A stretch of DNA of 64,000 bases from Staphylococcus muscae (GTDB lineage Bacteria; Bacillota; Bacilli; Staphylococcales; Staphylococcaceae), in NCBI RefSeq assembly GCF_003019275.1, contig NZ_CP027848.1:434001-498000 (forward strand). Direction: 5' to 3'. Below are positions 35,468-44,591 of this stretch, piece after piece. The translations under genes were made by a program, and so were the position numbers. The notes beneath the pieces were generated by a model, which saw only the letters and a list, made by a program, of their open reading frames with translations, made no database searches and was not told the origin of the DNA. Positions within the stretch are counted from its first letter, which is position 1; every line of letters starts with the position of its first letter.

Positions 35468-36355
35468 ATGTTAATTGGATCACACGTCTCGATGAGTGGT
35501 AAGAAAATGTTACAAGGATCTGCAGAAGAAGCACATAAATATGGTGCATCAACTTTCATGATCTATACAGGTGCACCACAAAATACACGCAGAAAACCTA
35601 TTGAAGAGCTGAATATCGAAGTAGGACAACAAACAATGGCGAATTATGGCTTATCGAATATCGTTGTCCACGCACCATACATTATTAATATCGCTAATAC
35701 AAATAAGCCAGAAGTTTTTCAGCTCGGTGTTGATTTTTTACAAAACGAAATTGAACGTACTGAAAAGATTGGTGCGCGAGATATCGTATTACACCCAGGT
35801 GCCCATGTTGGTGCAGGGGCTGAAGTAGGGATCAAACGTATCATTGAAGGATTAAACGAAGTATTAACGAACGATAATAATGTCCGTATCGCATTAGAAA
35901 CAATGGCGGGCAAAGGTTCTGAAGTGGGTCGTACTTTTGAAGAAATTGCACAGATTATTGATGGTGTTCACAATAACGAAAGATTATCAGTGTGTTTGGA
36001 TACGTGTCATATCCATGACGCAGGCTATGATGTTGTAAATGACTTTGATGGCGTACTTAATCAGTTCGATAAAATTATAGGTGTCGATCGTATCAAAGTA
36101 GTCCATGTCAATGACAGTAAAAATCCGGTCGGTGCTCATAAAGACCGCCATGAGAACATTGGCTTTGGTCATATTGGCTTCGATGCGTTGAACTATGTTG
36201 TACATCATGAACAATTTAAAGAGATACCTAAAATATTAGAAACACCATATGTAGGCGAAGACAAGAAGAACAAAAAGGCACCTTACGCTCTTGAAATCGA
36301 AGCGTTTCGCAATCAAACTTTTGATCCAAATCTGAAAAATAAACTTTTAAGTTAA
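35468..36355 (+). CDS. nfo: Endonuclease IV
   Basis: 295 residues, AP endonuclease family 2. [14 protein letters not shown] opens the protein; zinc ligands are in [37 protein letters not shown] and [10 protein letters not shown]. It cuts DNA at abasic sites. The frame opens at 35456 within the ribosome-binding region; ATG at 35468 matches the family start. Confidence 0.96.
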   Translation: MLIGSHVSMSGKKMLQGSAEEAHKYGASTFMIYTGAPQNTRRKPIEELNIEVGQQTMANYGLSNIVVHAPYIINIANTNKPEVFQLGVDFLQNEIERTEKIGARDIVLHPGAHVGAGAEVGIKRIIEGLNEVLTNDNNVRIALETMAGKGSEVGRTFEEIAQIIDGVHNNERLSVCLDTCHIHDAGYDVVNDFDGVLNQFDKIIGVDRIKVVHVNDSKNPVGAHKDRHENIGFGHIGFDALNYVVHHEQFKEIPKILETPYVGEDKKNKKAPYALEIEAFRNQTFDPNLKNKLLS

Positions 36356-36377
36356 TTCAACGAAATAACCCAAAGTT

Positions 36378-36421
36378 ACTATACATTGATGATTTATTGA
36401 ATCAATCAATGTATAGTTTTT
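36378..36421 (+). terminator. Terminator of nfo
   Basis: Perfect 13-bp stem (36378-36390 with 36405-36417), then TTTTTATTT. Confidence 0.88.
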
Positions 36422-36429
36422 ATTTGTCT

Positions 36430-36452
36430 GAAGTCGTAAACATTACTATTTA
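36430..36452 (+). promoter_or_regulatory. Zur-box-like operator
   Basis: The 23 bases read GAAGTCGTAAAC plus ATTACTATTTA. Compared with the staphylococcal Zur box TAAATCGTAAT-N-ATTACGATTTA, 18 of 22 defined positions agree. It overlaps the -35 of the znuC promoter, and the operon encodes Zur itself, so zinc-dependent autorepression is expected. Confidence 0.75.
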
Positions 36453-36477
36453 CATTTAATGTCGCGACGTTTATAGT
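36449..36477 (+). promoter_or_regulatory. SigA promoter of znuC-znuB-zur
   Basis: -35 TTTACA (36449-36454), 17-bp spacer, -10 TATAGT (36472-36477), 21 bases before the ATG. The -35 overlaps the Zur box. Confidence 0.75.
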
Positions 36478-36498
36478 ATTTAATGAGGTGAATGAATA

Positions 36499-37266
36499 AT
36501 GCAACCTGTTTTCGAGTTGAAAGAGATTGACTTCTATTTTGAAAATAAAAAAGTACTTGAAAATATCAATATTTGTATTAATAAAGGGGAATTTTTAGCA
36601 ATTGTTGGTCCCAATGGTGCGGGTAAATCTACTTTATTAAAGTTAATGTTAGGTCTTTTGCCTATCCAAAAAGGGGAAATTTTTGTAGATGGTGAAGCAT
36701 ATCAAAAGAGTTTAACATCTGATAAAATTAGTTACGTTTCTCAAAAAGCTTCTGCGGTTGCAGCCGGTTTTCCTGCGACGGTCAACGAGGTCGTAATCAG
36801 TGGACTGACACGACAAAAACGACTATTTAAATGGTTTAATCGTCAAGATCAACAAAAAGTAGACCAAGTACTGGAACGATTAAACATTTCACATTTGAAA
36901 GGGAAAAACATCTCTGAACTTTCAGGAGGGCAACAGCAACGTGTTTTGATTGCACGTGCATTAGTAAGCAACCCTACTGTGTTGATTCTCGACGAACCGA
37001 CAAATGGGATTGATGCGAAACACGTAGGTGAGTTCTATGATACGTTGGAACACTTAAAAAACGAAGGTGTAACAATTATATTGGTTACACATGATATTGG
37101 TGTAGTAGCGGATACAGCAACTGAAGTGGCGTGTATTAATAAACATCTTCACTTCCATGGAACTGCACATGAATTTAAATCATTAGATGAAGTAGAAATA
37201 TCAAAAATATATGGTCATCCTATAAAGTTTGTTGACCATAAACATGATAGGGATTGTTGTTTATGA
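36499..37266 (+). CDS. znuC: Zinc ABC transporter, ATP-binding protein
   Basis: 255 residues. Walker A GPNGAGKST, signature LSGGQQQRV, Walker B ILILDEPTNG and switch histidine VTHD are intact. First gene of a znuC-znuB-zur operon (the mreA-mreB-zur locus of S. aureus). A solute-binding protein is not encoded here and must come from elsewhere. GAGGTG precedes the ATG. Confidence 0.93.
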   Translation: MQPVFELKEIDFYFENKKVLENINICINKGEFLAIVGPNGAGKSTLLKLMLGLLPIQKGEIFVDGEAYQKSLTSDKISYVSQKASAVAAGFPATVNEVVISGLTRQKRLFKWFNRQDQQKVDQVLERLNISHLKGKNISELSGGQQQRVLIARALVSNPTVLILDEPTNGIDAKHVGEFYDTLEHLKNEGVTIILVTHDIGVVADTATEVACINKHLHFHGTAHEFKSLDEVEISKIYGHPIKFVDHKHDRDCCL

Positions 37267-38126
37267 TAGACGCATTATTGAACTTTGAATTTATTAGATA
37301 TTCATTTATAAGCGGCATTTTAATCGGATTAATCGCACCGCTCATCGGTACGTTTATCGTTGTACGAAGATTATCATTAATTGCTGATGCATTGAGCCAT
37401 GTTACTTTAGGTGGAATATCATTTGGGATGTTTCTTATTACCGCCGTACCATTGTTTTCGGAGGTTAACCCGATATGGACGGGTATTCTGTTTTCAATTG
37501 TAGGGGCTTTATTAATTGAAAAACTGCGAAGCTCTTATAAAAATTATCAAGAGATTGCGATTCCAATCATTATGAGTACTGGGATTGGTCTAAGCGCTAT
37601 CTTTATCTCACTTGCTGATGGATTTAATCAAGAGCTAGTCGGGCTTCTATTTGGATCTATTAGTGCCGTATCCATTAGTGACTTGATTACCATTATTATC
37701 ATTGCAGTTATTGTTCTATTATTTATCTTATTGTTCTATAAAGAATTGTTTATTTTGTCGTTTGATTCAGAATATAGCCAAGTCATTGGTATTCCAAAAT
37801 GGATTCAATTTTTATTTATTGTAATTGTGGCACTTGTTATCTCAGCATCAATGCGTGTGATTGGGGTATTATTAGTGAGTGCACTAATAACTTTGCCTGT
37901 CGCAATTGCTATGCGATGGACAAAAGGGTACAAACAATTTATATTTATGAGTATCGCCATTGGTGAATTTTCTGTAATTACAGGGTTAATCTCTGCCTTC
38001 TATTTAGATATCTCACCTGGTGGTATTATTGTTGTGATTCTTGTATTGCTTTTATGTATCACGATGATGTATCAAGGTTTATTGAAGGGGAAGGTAAAAG
38101 GAGTGAAAGCACATGCAAACGAATAA
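37263..38126 (+). CDS. znuB: Zinc ABC transporter, permease
   Basis: 287 residues, ABC-3 (ZnuB/MntB) family with about eight membrane segments; [18 protein letters not shown] is the typical cytoplasmic contact with the ATPase. ATG at 37263 overlaps the znuC stop by four bases; an in-frame TTG at 37254 lies further into znuC and is less likely. Confidence 0.92.
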   Translation: MIDALLNFEFIRYSFISGILIGLIAPLIGTFIVVRRLSLIADALSHVTLGGISFGMFLITAVPLFSEVNPIWTGILFSIVGALLIEKLRSSYKNYQEIAIPIIMSTGIGLSAIFISLADGFNQELVGLLFGSISAVSISDLITIIIIAVIVLLFILLFYKELFILSFDSEYSQVIGIPKWIQFLFIVIVALVISASMRVIGVLLVSALITLPVAIAMRWTKGYKQFIFMSIAIGEFSVITGLISAFYLDISPGGIIVVILVLLLCITMMYQGLLKGKVKGVKAHANE

Positions 38127-38520
38127 AGCGATTCAACTACTCAAAGAAAATGGACATAAATATACAGACAAACGAAGAGATATGATTGATATTTTTGTTA
38201 AGGAAGATAAGTATATCAATGCAAAACATGTACAAAAACTAATGAACAACACATATCCAGGTATTTCATTTGATACGATATATCGCAACCTTCATTTATT
38301 CAAAACATTGGGTATCATTGAAAGTACAGAGTTAGATGGCGAGATGAAATTTAGAATCTCATGCAGTCATCATCACCATCACCACTTTATTTGTAAATCC
38401 TGTGGCGATACAAAAGTGATCGATTACTGTCCAATGACTGAAATTCAAAAGTCATTGCCAGAAGTCGAAATTGAAATGCATAAACTTGAAGTTTATGGCG
38501 TATGCGAAAAATGTCGTTAA
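38113..38520 (+). CDS. zur: Zinc uptake regulator Zur (Fur family)
   Basis: 135 residues. Winged helix ([20 protein letters not shown]) then a dimerisation domain with the run [15 protein letters not shown] and a second CEKC pair, which bind structural and sensing zinc. The six histidines are natural to the family. It overlaps znuB by 14 bases. With Zn it should bind the box at 36430-36452. Confidence 0.94.
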   Translation: MQTNKAIQLLKENGHKYTDKRRDMIDIFVKEDKYINAKHVQKLMNNTYPGISFDTIYRNLHLFKTLGIIESTELDGEMKFRISCSHHHHHHFICKSCGDTKVIDYCPMTEIQKSLPEVEIEMHKLEVYGVCEKCR

Positions 38521-38525
38521 ACAAG

Positions 38526-38565
38526 AAAACCTTGTAGGCTGTTAATCTGCTTACAAGGTTTTTTT
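38526..38565 (+). terminator. Terminator of zur
   Basis: Stem AAAACCTTGTA / TACAAGGTTTT (38526-38536 with 38552-38562) followed by a T-run. Confidence 0.85.
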
Positions 38566-38582
38566 AAGTTTAACAAGTCAAT

Positions 38583-38615
38583 AAAAAATGAGATAGCTAC
38601 TTATGTGCTATCTCA
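38583..38615 (-). terminator. Terminator of ispG
   Basis: On the minus strand a perfect 9-bp stem (38615-38607 with 38597-38589) is followed by ATTTTTT. It lies just past the ispG stop. Confidence 0.8.
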
Positions 38616-38636
38616 CCTAATATATACATTCTGCTT

Positions 38637-39740
38637 TTACGATTGTGCTGCTTTATCACGATTTGCTTCCATTTCTGCAGCAAGTTTATCGATTTCTTTT
38701 TTAAGTTCATCAACCATTGTTTCTTCCGGTACTTTTCTTACTGTTTTTCCTTTCATAAACAATAGGCCTTCACCACGTGCACCAGCGATACCAATATCAG
38801 CTTCACGTGCTTCACCTGGTCCATTAACAGCACAGCCTAATACTGCTACTTTCAATGGAACTTGAAGCTTCTCAATATATTCTTCTACTTCATTTGCGAT
38901 TGAGATTAGATCAATCTCAATACGTCCACAAGTAGGGCAAGCGATTAATGTTGCAGCGTTACTTGCGAGACCAAATGCTTTTAGTAGGGACTTCGCAACT
39001 TTTACTTCTTCGACTGGATCTGCTGACAACGAGATACGAGCAGTGTTACCAATACCCAATGCTAAAATAGCACCTAAACCAGCTGAAGACTTAACGGTAC
39101 CGTTAAACAATGTACCACTTTCTGTAATTCCTAAATGTAGCGGGTAGTCAAATGCTTGTGCCGCTTTCGTATATGCTTCAATTGCTAAGTTAACATCACT
39201 TGCTTTCATTGACACGATAATGTCGTGGAAGTCCAAATCTTCAAGAATTTTAATGTGATGCAAAGCACTTTCTACCATACCATCCGCAGTTGGATAACCA
39301 TATTTTTTCAAGATATGTTTCTCTAATGAACCAGCATTCACACCGATACGGATTGGAATACCTTTTTCTTTACAAGCTTCAACCACTGCTTCTACTTTTT
39401 CACGTCTACCGATATTACCTGGATTGATACGAATTTTATCCGCACCGTTTTCAATGGCAATTAATGCTAATTTATAATTAAAATGAATATCTACGACTAA
39501 TGGAATATTAATTTGTGCTTTTATATCTTTTATCGCATGTGCATCTTCTTCATTCGGACATGCTACACGAACAATCTGACAGCCTGCTTCTTCTAAACGC
39601 TTAATCTCTGCAACAGTTGCCTCTACATCATGGGTTTTTGTCGTCGTCATACTTTGGATAACAACTTCATCCGAACCACCAATGGTTAAATTACCAACTT
39701 TGACAGGTCGTGTATTTTTACGATGTGTAATTTCTGACAT
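38637..39740 (-). CDS. ispG: (E)-4-hydroxy-3-methylbut-2-enyl-diphosphate synthase
   Basis: 367 residues. IspG (GcpE) catalyses the penultimate MEP-pathway step, ring-opening of MEcPP to HMBPP, with a 4Fe-4S cluster bound by the cysteines of ACPTCGR and [12 protein letters not shown]. The TIM-barrel begins [19 protein letters not shown]. The frame is open for 22 codons upstream, but ATG at 39740 follows AAAGGAG. It is on the opposite strand between zur and sodA. The pathway is absent from S. aureus. Confidence 0.96.
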   Translation of the reverse strand: MSEITHRKNTRPVKVGNLTIGGSDEVVIQSMTTTKTHDVEATVAEIKRLEEAGCQIVRVACPNEEDAHAIKDIKAQINIPLVVDIHFNYKLALIAIENGADKIRINPGNIGRREKVEAVVEACKEKGIPIRIGVNAGSLEKHILKKYGYPTADGMVESALHHIKILEDLDFHDIIVSMKASDVNLAIEAYTKAAQAFDYPLHLGITESGTLFNGTVKSSAGLGAILALGIGNTARISLSADPVEEVKVAKSLLKAFGLASNAATLIACPTCGRIEIDLISIANEVEEYIEKLQVPLKVAVLGCAVNGPGEAREADIGIAGARGEGLLFMKGKTVRKVPEETMVDELKKEIDKLAAEMEANRDKAAQS

Positions 39741-39866
39741 GTTAGGAAACTCCTTTATAACAGTTTTAAATATTGAAAATGCACTTTGACAAGCTAATCT
39801 TTTCAACGTTAATATTTATTATACAATATAAAAAGGTTGATATTCAAAACAATGAACTAATTTCTG

Positions 39867-39900
39867 TCACATTTTATGTTTAAAACAGATTGAAATGTGA
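39867..39900. repeat. Inverted repeat between ispG and sodA
   Basis: TCACATTT (39867-39874) and AAATGTGA (39893-39900) are exact inverted copies with an 18-base spacer. They lie about 127 bases upstream of the ispG start and 113 bases before sodA. Possible operator; no known regulator consensus fits. Confidence 0.4.
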
Positions 39901-40013
39901 AATACATAAAATGAACAATTCTTGAAATTGTCTTTTTAAGCAGATTGATTGTAAGAAGAATATAAGTATTGTTAGAATATAATTGGAATCAACAATTAGG
40001 AGGATGATTAATT

Positions 40014-40613
40014 ATGGCTTTCGAATTACCAAAATTACCATATGCTTATGATGCATTAGAACCACATTTCGACAAAGAAACAATGGAGATTCATCATACG
40101 AAGCATCATAACACTTATGTTACAAAGTTAAACGGTGCAGTTGAAGGAACAGAATTTGAAAACAAATCAATTGAAGATCTTGTTGCAAACTTAAATGATG
40201 TACCTGAAGAAAAACGCACAGCTGTACGTAATAATGGTGGCGGCCACTTAAACCACTCATTATTCTGGCAGTTATTAACACCTAATTCAGAAGAAAAAGG
40301 TACAGTGGTTGAAAAAATCACTGAAAAATGGGGTAGCTTAGATAGTTTCAAACAAGAATTTGCCGATAAAGCAGCAGCTCGATTCGGTTCAGGTTGGGCA
40401 TGGTTAGTTGTAGACAATGGCGAGTTAGCGATTGTGACAACTCCAAATCAAGACAATCCAATCACAGATGGAAAAACTCCACTATTAGGTCTTGACGTTT
40501 GGGAACATGCTTATTACCTTAAATACCAAAACAAACGTCCAGACTATATCAATGCTTTCTGGAATGTTGTAAATTGGGAAAAAGTAGACGAGTTATACGA
40601 AGCTGCTAAATAA
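40014..40613 (+). CDS. sodA: Superoxide dismutase (Mn/Fe)
   Basis: 199 residues. Metal ligands are in [25 protein letters not shown] and [12 protein letters not shown]. It destroys superoxide in the cytoplasm. Staphylococcal homologues use Mn, some with Fe too. AGGAGGATG precedes the ATG. A GGGGCTGAGAC-type terminator follows. Confidence 0.96.
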   Translation: MAFELPKLPYAYDALEPHFDKETMEIHHTKHHNTYVTKLNGAVEGTEFENKSIEDLVANLNDVPEEKRTAVRNNGGGHLNHSLFWQLLTPNSEEKGTVVEKITEKWGSLDSFKQEFADKAAARFGSGWAWLVVDNGELAIVTTPNQDNPITDGKTPLLGLDVWEHAYYLKYQNKRPDYINAFWNVVNWEKVDELYEAAK

Positions 40614-40628
40614 TAATATGATGACGAA

Positions 40629-40662
40629 AAGGGGCTGAGACATAGTGTTCAGCTCCTTCTTC
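40629..40662 (+). terminator. Terminator of sodA
   Basis: Stem AAGGGGCTGA with TCAGCTCCTT (40629-40638 with 40649-40658), loop of ten, short T-rich tail. Confidence 0.7.
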
Positions 40663-40721
40663 TATATTGTAGAAATAAGTATAGTGGCATAGGTGTCAGA
40701 AGTGAAATACATTAAAAAAAT

Positions 40722-40860
40722 TTGAGATTACTAAGACAAGGATGATTAGATATGTGGCAGTTTTAATATTATCAGCTACTGTTAAACTTCTAGTCACAAT
40801 TGCCGGGTAGGACAAAAATCTTTTTCTCTATAAAAGATTGCTGTCCTGCTTTTTTTATTT
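40722..40860 (+). ncRNA. Candidate small RNA or orphan terminator between sodA and pbp3
   Basis: The 381 bases between sodA and pbp3 hold no gene. A strong hairpin at 40807-40849 (GTAGGACA with TGTCCTGC, inner AATCTTTT with AAAAGATT) is followed by TTTTTTTATTT. About 80 bases upstream a weak promoter, TTGAGA (40722-40727) and TTAGAT (40746-40751), could start a transcript of about 100 bases. The sodA terminator lies earlier at 40629, so this second terminator has no obvious gene. Confidence 0.35.
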
Positions 40861-40994
40861 GTGTTTTTCTGAATAAAAAGCTAAACTTCTAAGCTGTAAA
40901 AATTCTTTATGCATTTCTTTAAAAAATATTAGCCAAATAGCCAAATTTCATATATCATTTTAAGAAGAAAACGTGCGAATTGAGGTAGATTGTG

Positions 40995-43043
40995 TTGTTA
41001 AAACGTTTAAAGGAAAGAACAAACGATGAAAAAATACGCAATCAAATGAATAAACGTATTAATTTCATCTTTGGCGTGATCATTTTTGCCTTTGTTGCAA
41101 TTGTATTAAGGCTAGGCTATCTCCAAATTGCACAGGGCTCACATTATCATCAAATGATTCGAGAAAGTGAGAATGTTACTGTCAATGAATCTGTTCCAAG
41201 GGGGCGTATTCTAGATCGTAATGGCCGTGTCATTGTTGATAATGCATCGAAAAAAGCAATTACATATACGCGTGGTAAGAAAACAGATCAAGAAGAAATA
41301 CTTGATACTGCCAAAAAGCTAGCTAAGTTGATCGATATGAATACAGAAAAAATAACAGAGCGTGACAAAAAGGATTTTTGGATTACATTATATCCCGATA
41401 AAGCTCAGAAGCGTATGAAAAAAGAGTTAGAACTGTATAAAAATGGCGATATCTCTCAAGAAGATTATGATCAACAATTACGTGATAAGATTGGTGAAAA
41501 AGATCTGGACTCATTGAGTGATAAAGACTTAAAAGTATTAGCCATTTATCGTGAAATGATGCAAGGAAGTACATTAAGTCCAAGAACGATTAAAAATGAT
41601 GATGTAACGGACAAAGAATTTGCGACGGTATCACAACAGTTGTCTGATTTACCTGGTGTCAACACAACGATGGATTGGGATCGTAAATATCCATACGGTG
41701 ATTCTCTCAGAGGTATATTGGGAAGTGTGTCTACGCCAGAAGAAGGTTTACCAAAAGAATTAACAAACTATTATTTATCTAAGGGATATTCCCGTAATGA
41801 CAGAGTTGGCAAAGGGTATTTAGAGTTTCAATATGAAAGTATCTTACGGGGTAAGAAAAAAGAAATGCGTTATACAACAGATAAATCAGGTGGTATCATC
41901 GATTCAGAAGTTATCAATGAAGGGTCTCGAGGGGATGATCTCATCCTAACAATTGATATGGAGCTGCAAAAGAAAGCAGAAGAATACCTTGAAAAGCATA
42001 TCAATAGTTTGCGTAGCCAGGGAGCAGTCAACATGGACTCTGCGTTACTCGTTATACAAGATCCAAACAATGGCGACATCCTTGCGATGGCTGGAAGACA
42101 GATTGACACAGATGGTACATTAACTGACTTTGATATCGGTACATTTACAACGCAATATGCTGTTGGTTCTTCAGTGAAAGGGGCGACTCTATTAGCGGGA
42201 TATCAAAATAACGTGATTAAACCCGGAGAGCAAATGGTTGATGAACCACTTACTTTCCAAGGTGGTTTGACGAAACGCTCATACTTTAACAAAAGTGGTA
42301 GTCGCTATATAGATGATACAGAAGCACTTATGCACTCATCTAACGTATTTATGTTTAAAACTGCGTTGAAGATTGCAGGCATAGAGTATTATCAAGGTAT
42401 GCCATTACCTGATGATATTACAGAAGCAGGCAAAAAGTTACGTAAAGGATTAAACCAAGTTGGACTCGGTGTTAAAACTGGTATCGACTTGCCGAACGAA
42501 GTTACAGGCCAGATTGAACCTTTAAATGACAATCCTGGTAACTATTTGGACTTGGCAATTGGTCAATATGACACATATACACCATTACAACTTTCACAAT
42601 ATGTCTCTACAATCGCAAATGATGGCGATCGTGTTCAATCTCATATTGCAAAAGAAATACGCAAAGCAACAAATGATGATTCCATTGGACCGGTGAAACA
42701 TAAAATTACAGGTAAAGTGTTGAATCACGTCAATAATACACCAGATCAAGTGGCACAAATTCAAAAAGGATTCGACAAGGCATTTAACAAGCCAGAAGGT
42801 ACAGGGTATAAGAGTTTTAAAAATACTGTTGTACGTTCAGCAGGTAAAACGGGGACAGCTGAAGTTTTCCAAAATGGAGAGCCCCGTGTTAATTCAACTT
42901 ATGTCGGATATGCCCCTGCTGATGATCCAAAATTAGCATTTTCTATTGTTTATACGAACCAGCCAGTGCCAGAGCCATGGTTGCCTGGTGGAGATTTAGG
43001 TAGAGATATCATCAATTATTACTTTGGCAAAAAAGATTCATAA
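40995..43043 (+). CDS. pbp3: Penicillin-binding protein 3 (class B transpeptidase)
   Basis: 682 residues. A membrane anchor (INFIFGVIIFAFVAIVLRLG) is followed by the dimerisation domain (SVPRGRILDRNGRVI) and the transpeptidase with SSVK (active Ser392), SSN and KTGTAE (Lys618). It cross-links peptidoglycan stems. The start is GTG 40992 or TTG 40995; the TTG gives MLKRLKER as in S. aureus Pbp3 and leaves eight bases after GAGGT. No insertion or active-site change is seen. Confidence 0.94.
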   Translation: MLKRLKERTNDEKIRNQMNKRINFIFGVIIFAFVAIVLRLGYLQIAQGSHYHQMIRESENVTVNESVPRGRILDRNGRVIVDNASKKAITYTRGKKTDQEEILDTAKKLAKLIDMNTEKITERDKKDFWITLYPDKAQKRMKKELELYKNGDISQEDYDQQLRDKIGEKDLDSLSDKDLKVLAIYREMMQGSTLSPRTIKNDDVTDKEFATVSQQLSDLPGVNTTMDWDRKYPYGDSLRGILGSVSTPEEGLPKELTNYYLSKGYSRNDRVGKGYLEFQYESILRGKKKEMRYTTDKSGGIIDSEVINEGSRGDDLILTIDMELQKKAEEYLEKHINSLRSQGAVNMDSALLVIQDPNNGDILAMAGRQIDTDGTLTDFDIGTFTTQYAVGSSVKGATLLAGYQNNVIKPGEQMVDEPLTFQGGLTKRSYFNKSGSRYIDDTEALMHSSNVFMFKTALKIAGIEYYQGMPLPDDITEAGKKLRKGLNQVGLGVKTGIDLPNEVTGQIEPLNDNPGNYLDLAIGQYDTYTPLQLSQYVSTIANDGDRVQSHIAKEIRKATNDDSIGPVKHKITGKVLNHVNNTPDQVAQIQKGFDKAFNKPEGTGYKSFKNTVVRSAGKTGTAEVFQNGEPRVNSTYVGYAPADDPKLAFSIVYTNQPVPEPWLPGGDLGRDIINYYFGKKDS

Positions 43044-43050
43044 TATAAGT

Positions 43051-43095
43051 AAGGCGTGAGCATCATTATAAAGGGGATGCCTTCACGCCTTTATT
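43051..43095 (+). terminator. Terminator of pbp3
   Basis: AAGGCGTGA (43051-43059) pairs with TCACGCCTT (43083-43091), with an inner GCATC/GATGC helix, then TATTTATTT. Confidence 0.75.
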
Positions 43096-43223
43096 TATTT
43101 CATTACAGTTTATATGTATGTATCAACCCTATTGTGAAAGAAATTAAATTTATACTTTTCAATTTAACAAGAAAATGATATGATAATAAAGTCGTATTTT
43201 GAAGAAAGATTAGGAGGGGTAAT

Positions 43224-43373
43224 ATGCGCGTAAACGTAACGCTTGCATGTACAGAATGTGGAGACCGTAATTATATCTCTACTAAAAATAAACGAACTAA
43301 CCCAGAACGTATTGAAATGAAAAAATTCTGTGCACGTGAAAACAAACAAACTTTACACCGTGAAACAAAATAA
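43224..43373 (+). CDS. rpmG: 50S ribosomal protein L33
   Basis: 49 residues beginning [18 protein letters not shown] and ending TLHRETK. L33 lies near the tRNA exit site. The first zinc pair CTEC is present, but the second is reduced to one cysteine (KKFCAREN), so zinc binding is incomplete or absent. TAGGAGGGG precedes the ATG. A terminator follows directly. The gene is short and has only an antisense shadow of similar length. Confidence 0.95.
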   Translation: MRVNVTLACTECGDRNYISTKNKRTNPERIEMKKFCARENKQTLHRETK

Positions 43374-43383
43374 TTTAATCTTG

Positions 43384-43418
43384 GGCTAGAACATGTCATT
43401 GTTCTAGTCTTTTTTTGT
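43384..43418 (+). terminator. Terminator of rpmG
   Basis: 10-bp stem with one G-U pair (43384-43393 with 43400-43409), then TTTTTTTT. Confidence 0.88.
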
Positions 43419-43783
43419 TTTCATACGAAATGTACAGTCATAATCATTGAAAATAATATATGAACCAAGTGATATATTTATATATACATTAATATAATAC
43501 TTCTTCATTACAATTCACACCAACTTCGCTTGTGATATTATTATTTTTAAATATCATTTAGCTTTAATTTTTGCTCATTTTAATATATGCTTGTATATAG
43601 ATATAACAATTTTGTAACTGTAAATGATATCGCCATTGATAAGAAATGCTATAAAACGTGAAGTATCTTTACAAGCAGCATAGATATCATTATAAAAATA
43701 ACTACAAAACAAATTGTATTTATATTAAAATATAGTTTGAGGCGATACGCTTCATGTTTTGAATATGAAAGAAGGTGAAACAT
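43419..43783. other. AT-rich gap between rpmG and the 31-codon gene
   Basis: 365 bases, very AT-rich, without a supported gene, terminator or tRNA. Several short ATATC/GATAT palindromes occur. It may hold the promoter of the small gene at 43784, but I cannot assign one with confidence. Confidence 0.5.
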
Positions 43784-43879
43784 ATGGCAGAGAAAAAAGC
43801 TTCTATTTCAGGTCGTGTCGTAGAAACAAAAGAAGGAAAAATCAAAGGCACAGTTGATCAAGCAACTGAAAAGAAATAA
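43784..43879 (+). CDS. 31-residue protein of unknown function
   Basis: A short gene with a good ribosome-binding site (GAAGGTG, seven bases before ATG) and a following 18-bp perfect terminator, which argues for real expression. The product is MAEKKASISGRVVETKEGK and then a KGT-rich end: charged, no membrane segment, no cysteine. The KEGKIKGTVDQ part faintly recalls CsbD-type stress proteins, but this is too short to assign. Not part of an operon. Confidence 0.65.
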   Translation: MAEKKASISGRVVETKEGKIKGTVDQATEKK

Positions 43880-43888
43880 TCCTTCTCC

Positions 43889-43938
43889 AAAACCAATCTT
43901 TATAGCGTATGATCGCTATAAAGATTGGTTTTATTTTT
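43889..43938 (+). terminator. Strong terminator of the 31-codon gene
   Basis: Perfect 18-bp stem (43889-43906 with 43915-43932), eight-base loop, then TTTTATTTTT. The strongest hairpin in the neighbourhood; it works on both strands. Confidence 0.93.
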
Positions 43939-43982
43939 GTGGAAATTTGTTTCCGTAGATCCTGTTTAATATTACGATATTC

Positions 43983-44011
43983 ATGACACTCAAGCATTTG
44001 CACGTTATAAT
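43983..44011 (+). promoter_or_regulatory. SigA promoter of the fthC cluster
   Basis: -35 ATGACA (43983-43988), 17-bp spacer, -10 TATAAT (44006-44011), 24 bases before the fthC start. Confidence 0.75.
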
Positions 44012-44035
44012 AGCTTATGATAGGAGGGAAATGTC

Positions 44036-44590
44036 GTGGATAAAAAAACAATACGAAAAGAAATATTGAAGAATATGAAACACCTTCAACCAATACAAAA
44101 AGTGGCTGCAGATAATTCGTTACATCAACAATTATTAAATCATCCGTATTACCAAAAAGCCAAAAAAATAGGGATTGTATTATCTATGCCGCATGAAGTC
44201 AATACTGATCCACTCATTGAAAAAATGCTTAAAGATGGCAAACAAGTTTTTGTTCCTTCGACTAATTACACAGAAAAAACAATGAATTTCCAGCAACTCA
44301 ATGATCTTAAAGATGTCGTGCATGACGAGAAAGGAATACGTTATATTCCTGAAAAGACAGATATTAATAATCATTTAGATTTGGTTATCGTACCTGGTGT
44401 TGCATTTAATAAAGATGGTTATCGCATTGGATATGGCGGTGGTTATTTCGATCGTTATCTGAATACATATGATGTCGATACGATAAGTTTAATCTATGAT
44501 ATTCAACTATGTGATGCCTTGCCAATTGAAGCGCACGACTATCCAGTCGCACATCTTATCATTGCTAAAACATCAGAACTCGGAGGGTAA
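44036..44590 (+). CDS. 5-formyltetrahydrofolate cyclo-ligase
   Basis: 184 residues. The family signature GYRIGYGGGYFDRYL is complete and VLSMPHEVNTDPL lies near the N-terminus. The enzyme (YqgN/FthC) turns 5-formyl-THF into methenyl-THF with ATP. The start codon is GTG after TAGGAGGG. It heads the fthC-rhomboid-yqgQ-glkA cluster. Confidence 0.94.
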   Translation: MDKKTIRKEILKNMKHLQPIQKVAADNSLHQQLLNHPYYQKAKKIGIVLSMPHEVNTDPLIEKMLKDGKQVFVPSTNYTEKTMNFQQLNDLKDVVHDEKGIRYIPEKTDINNHLDLVIVPGVAFNKDGYRIGYGGGYFDRYLNTYDVDTISLIYDIQLCDALPIEAHDYPVAHLIIAKTSELGG

Positions 44591-44591
44591 T

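Noticed and set aside
38362..38385. Six-histidine run that looks like an affinity tag
   Set aside because: Normal metal-binding segment of Zur/Fur proteins; flanked by the expected cysteines.
43419..43783. Possible tRNA, sRNA or integration site in the AT-rich gap
   Set aside because: No cloverleaf, no terminator before the small gene, no repeats at the borders; only short palindromes expected from base composition.
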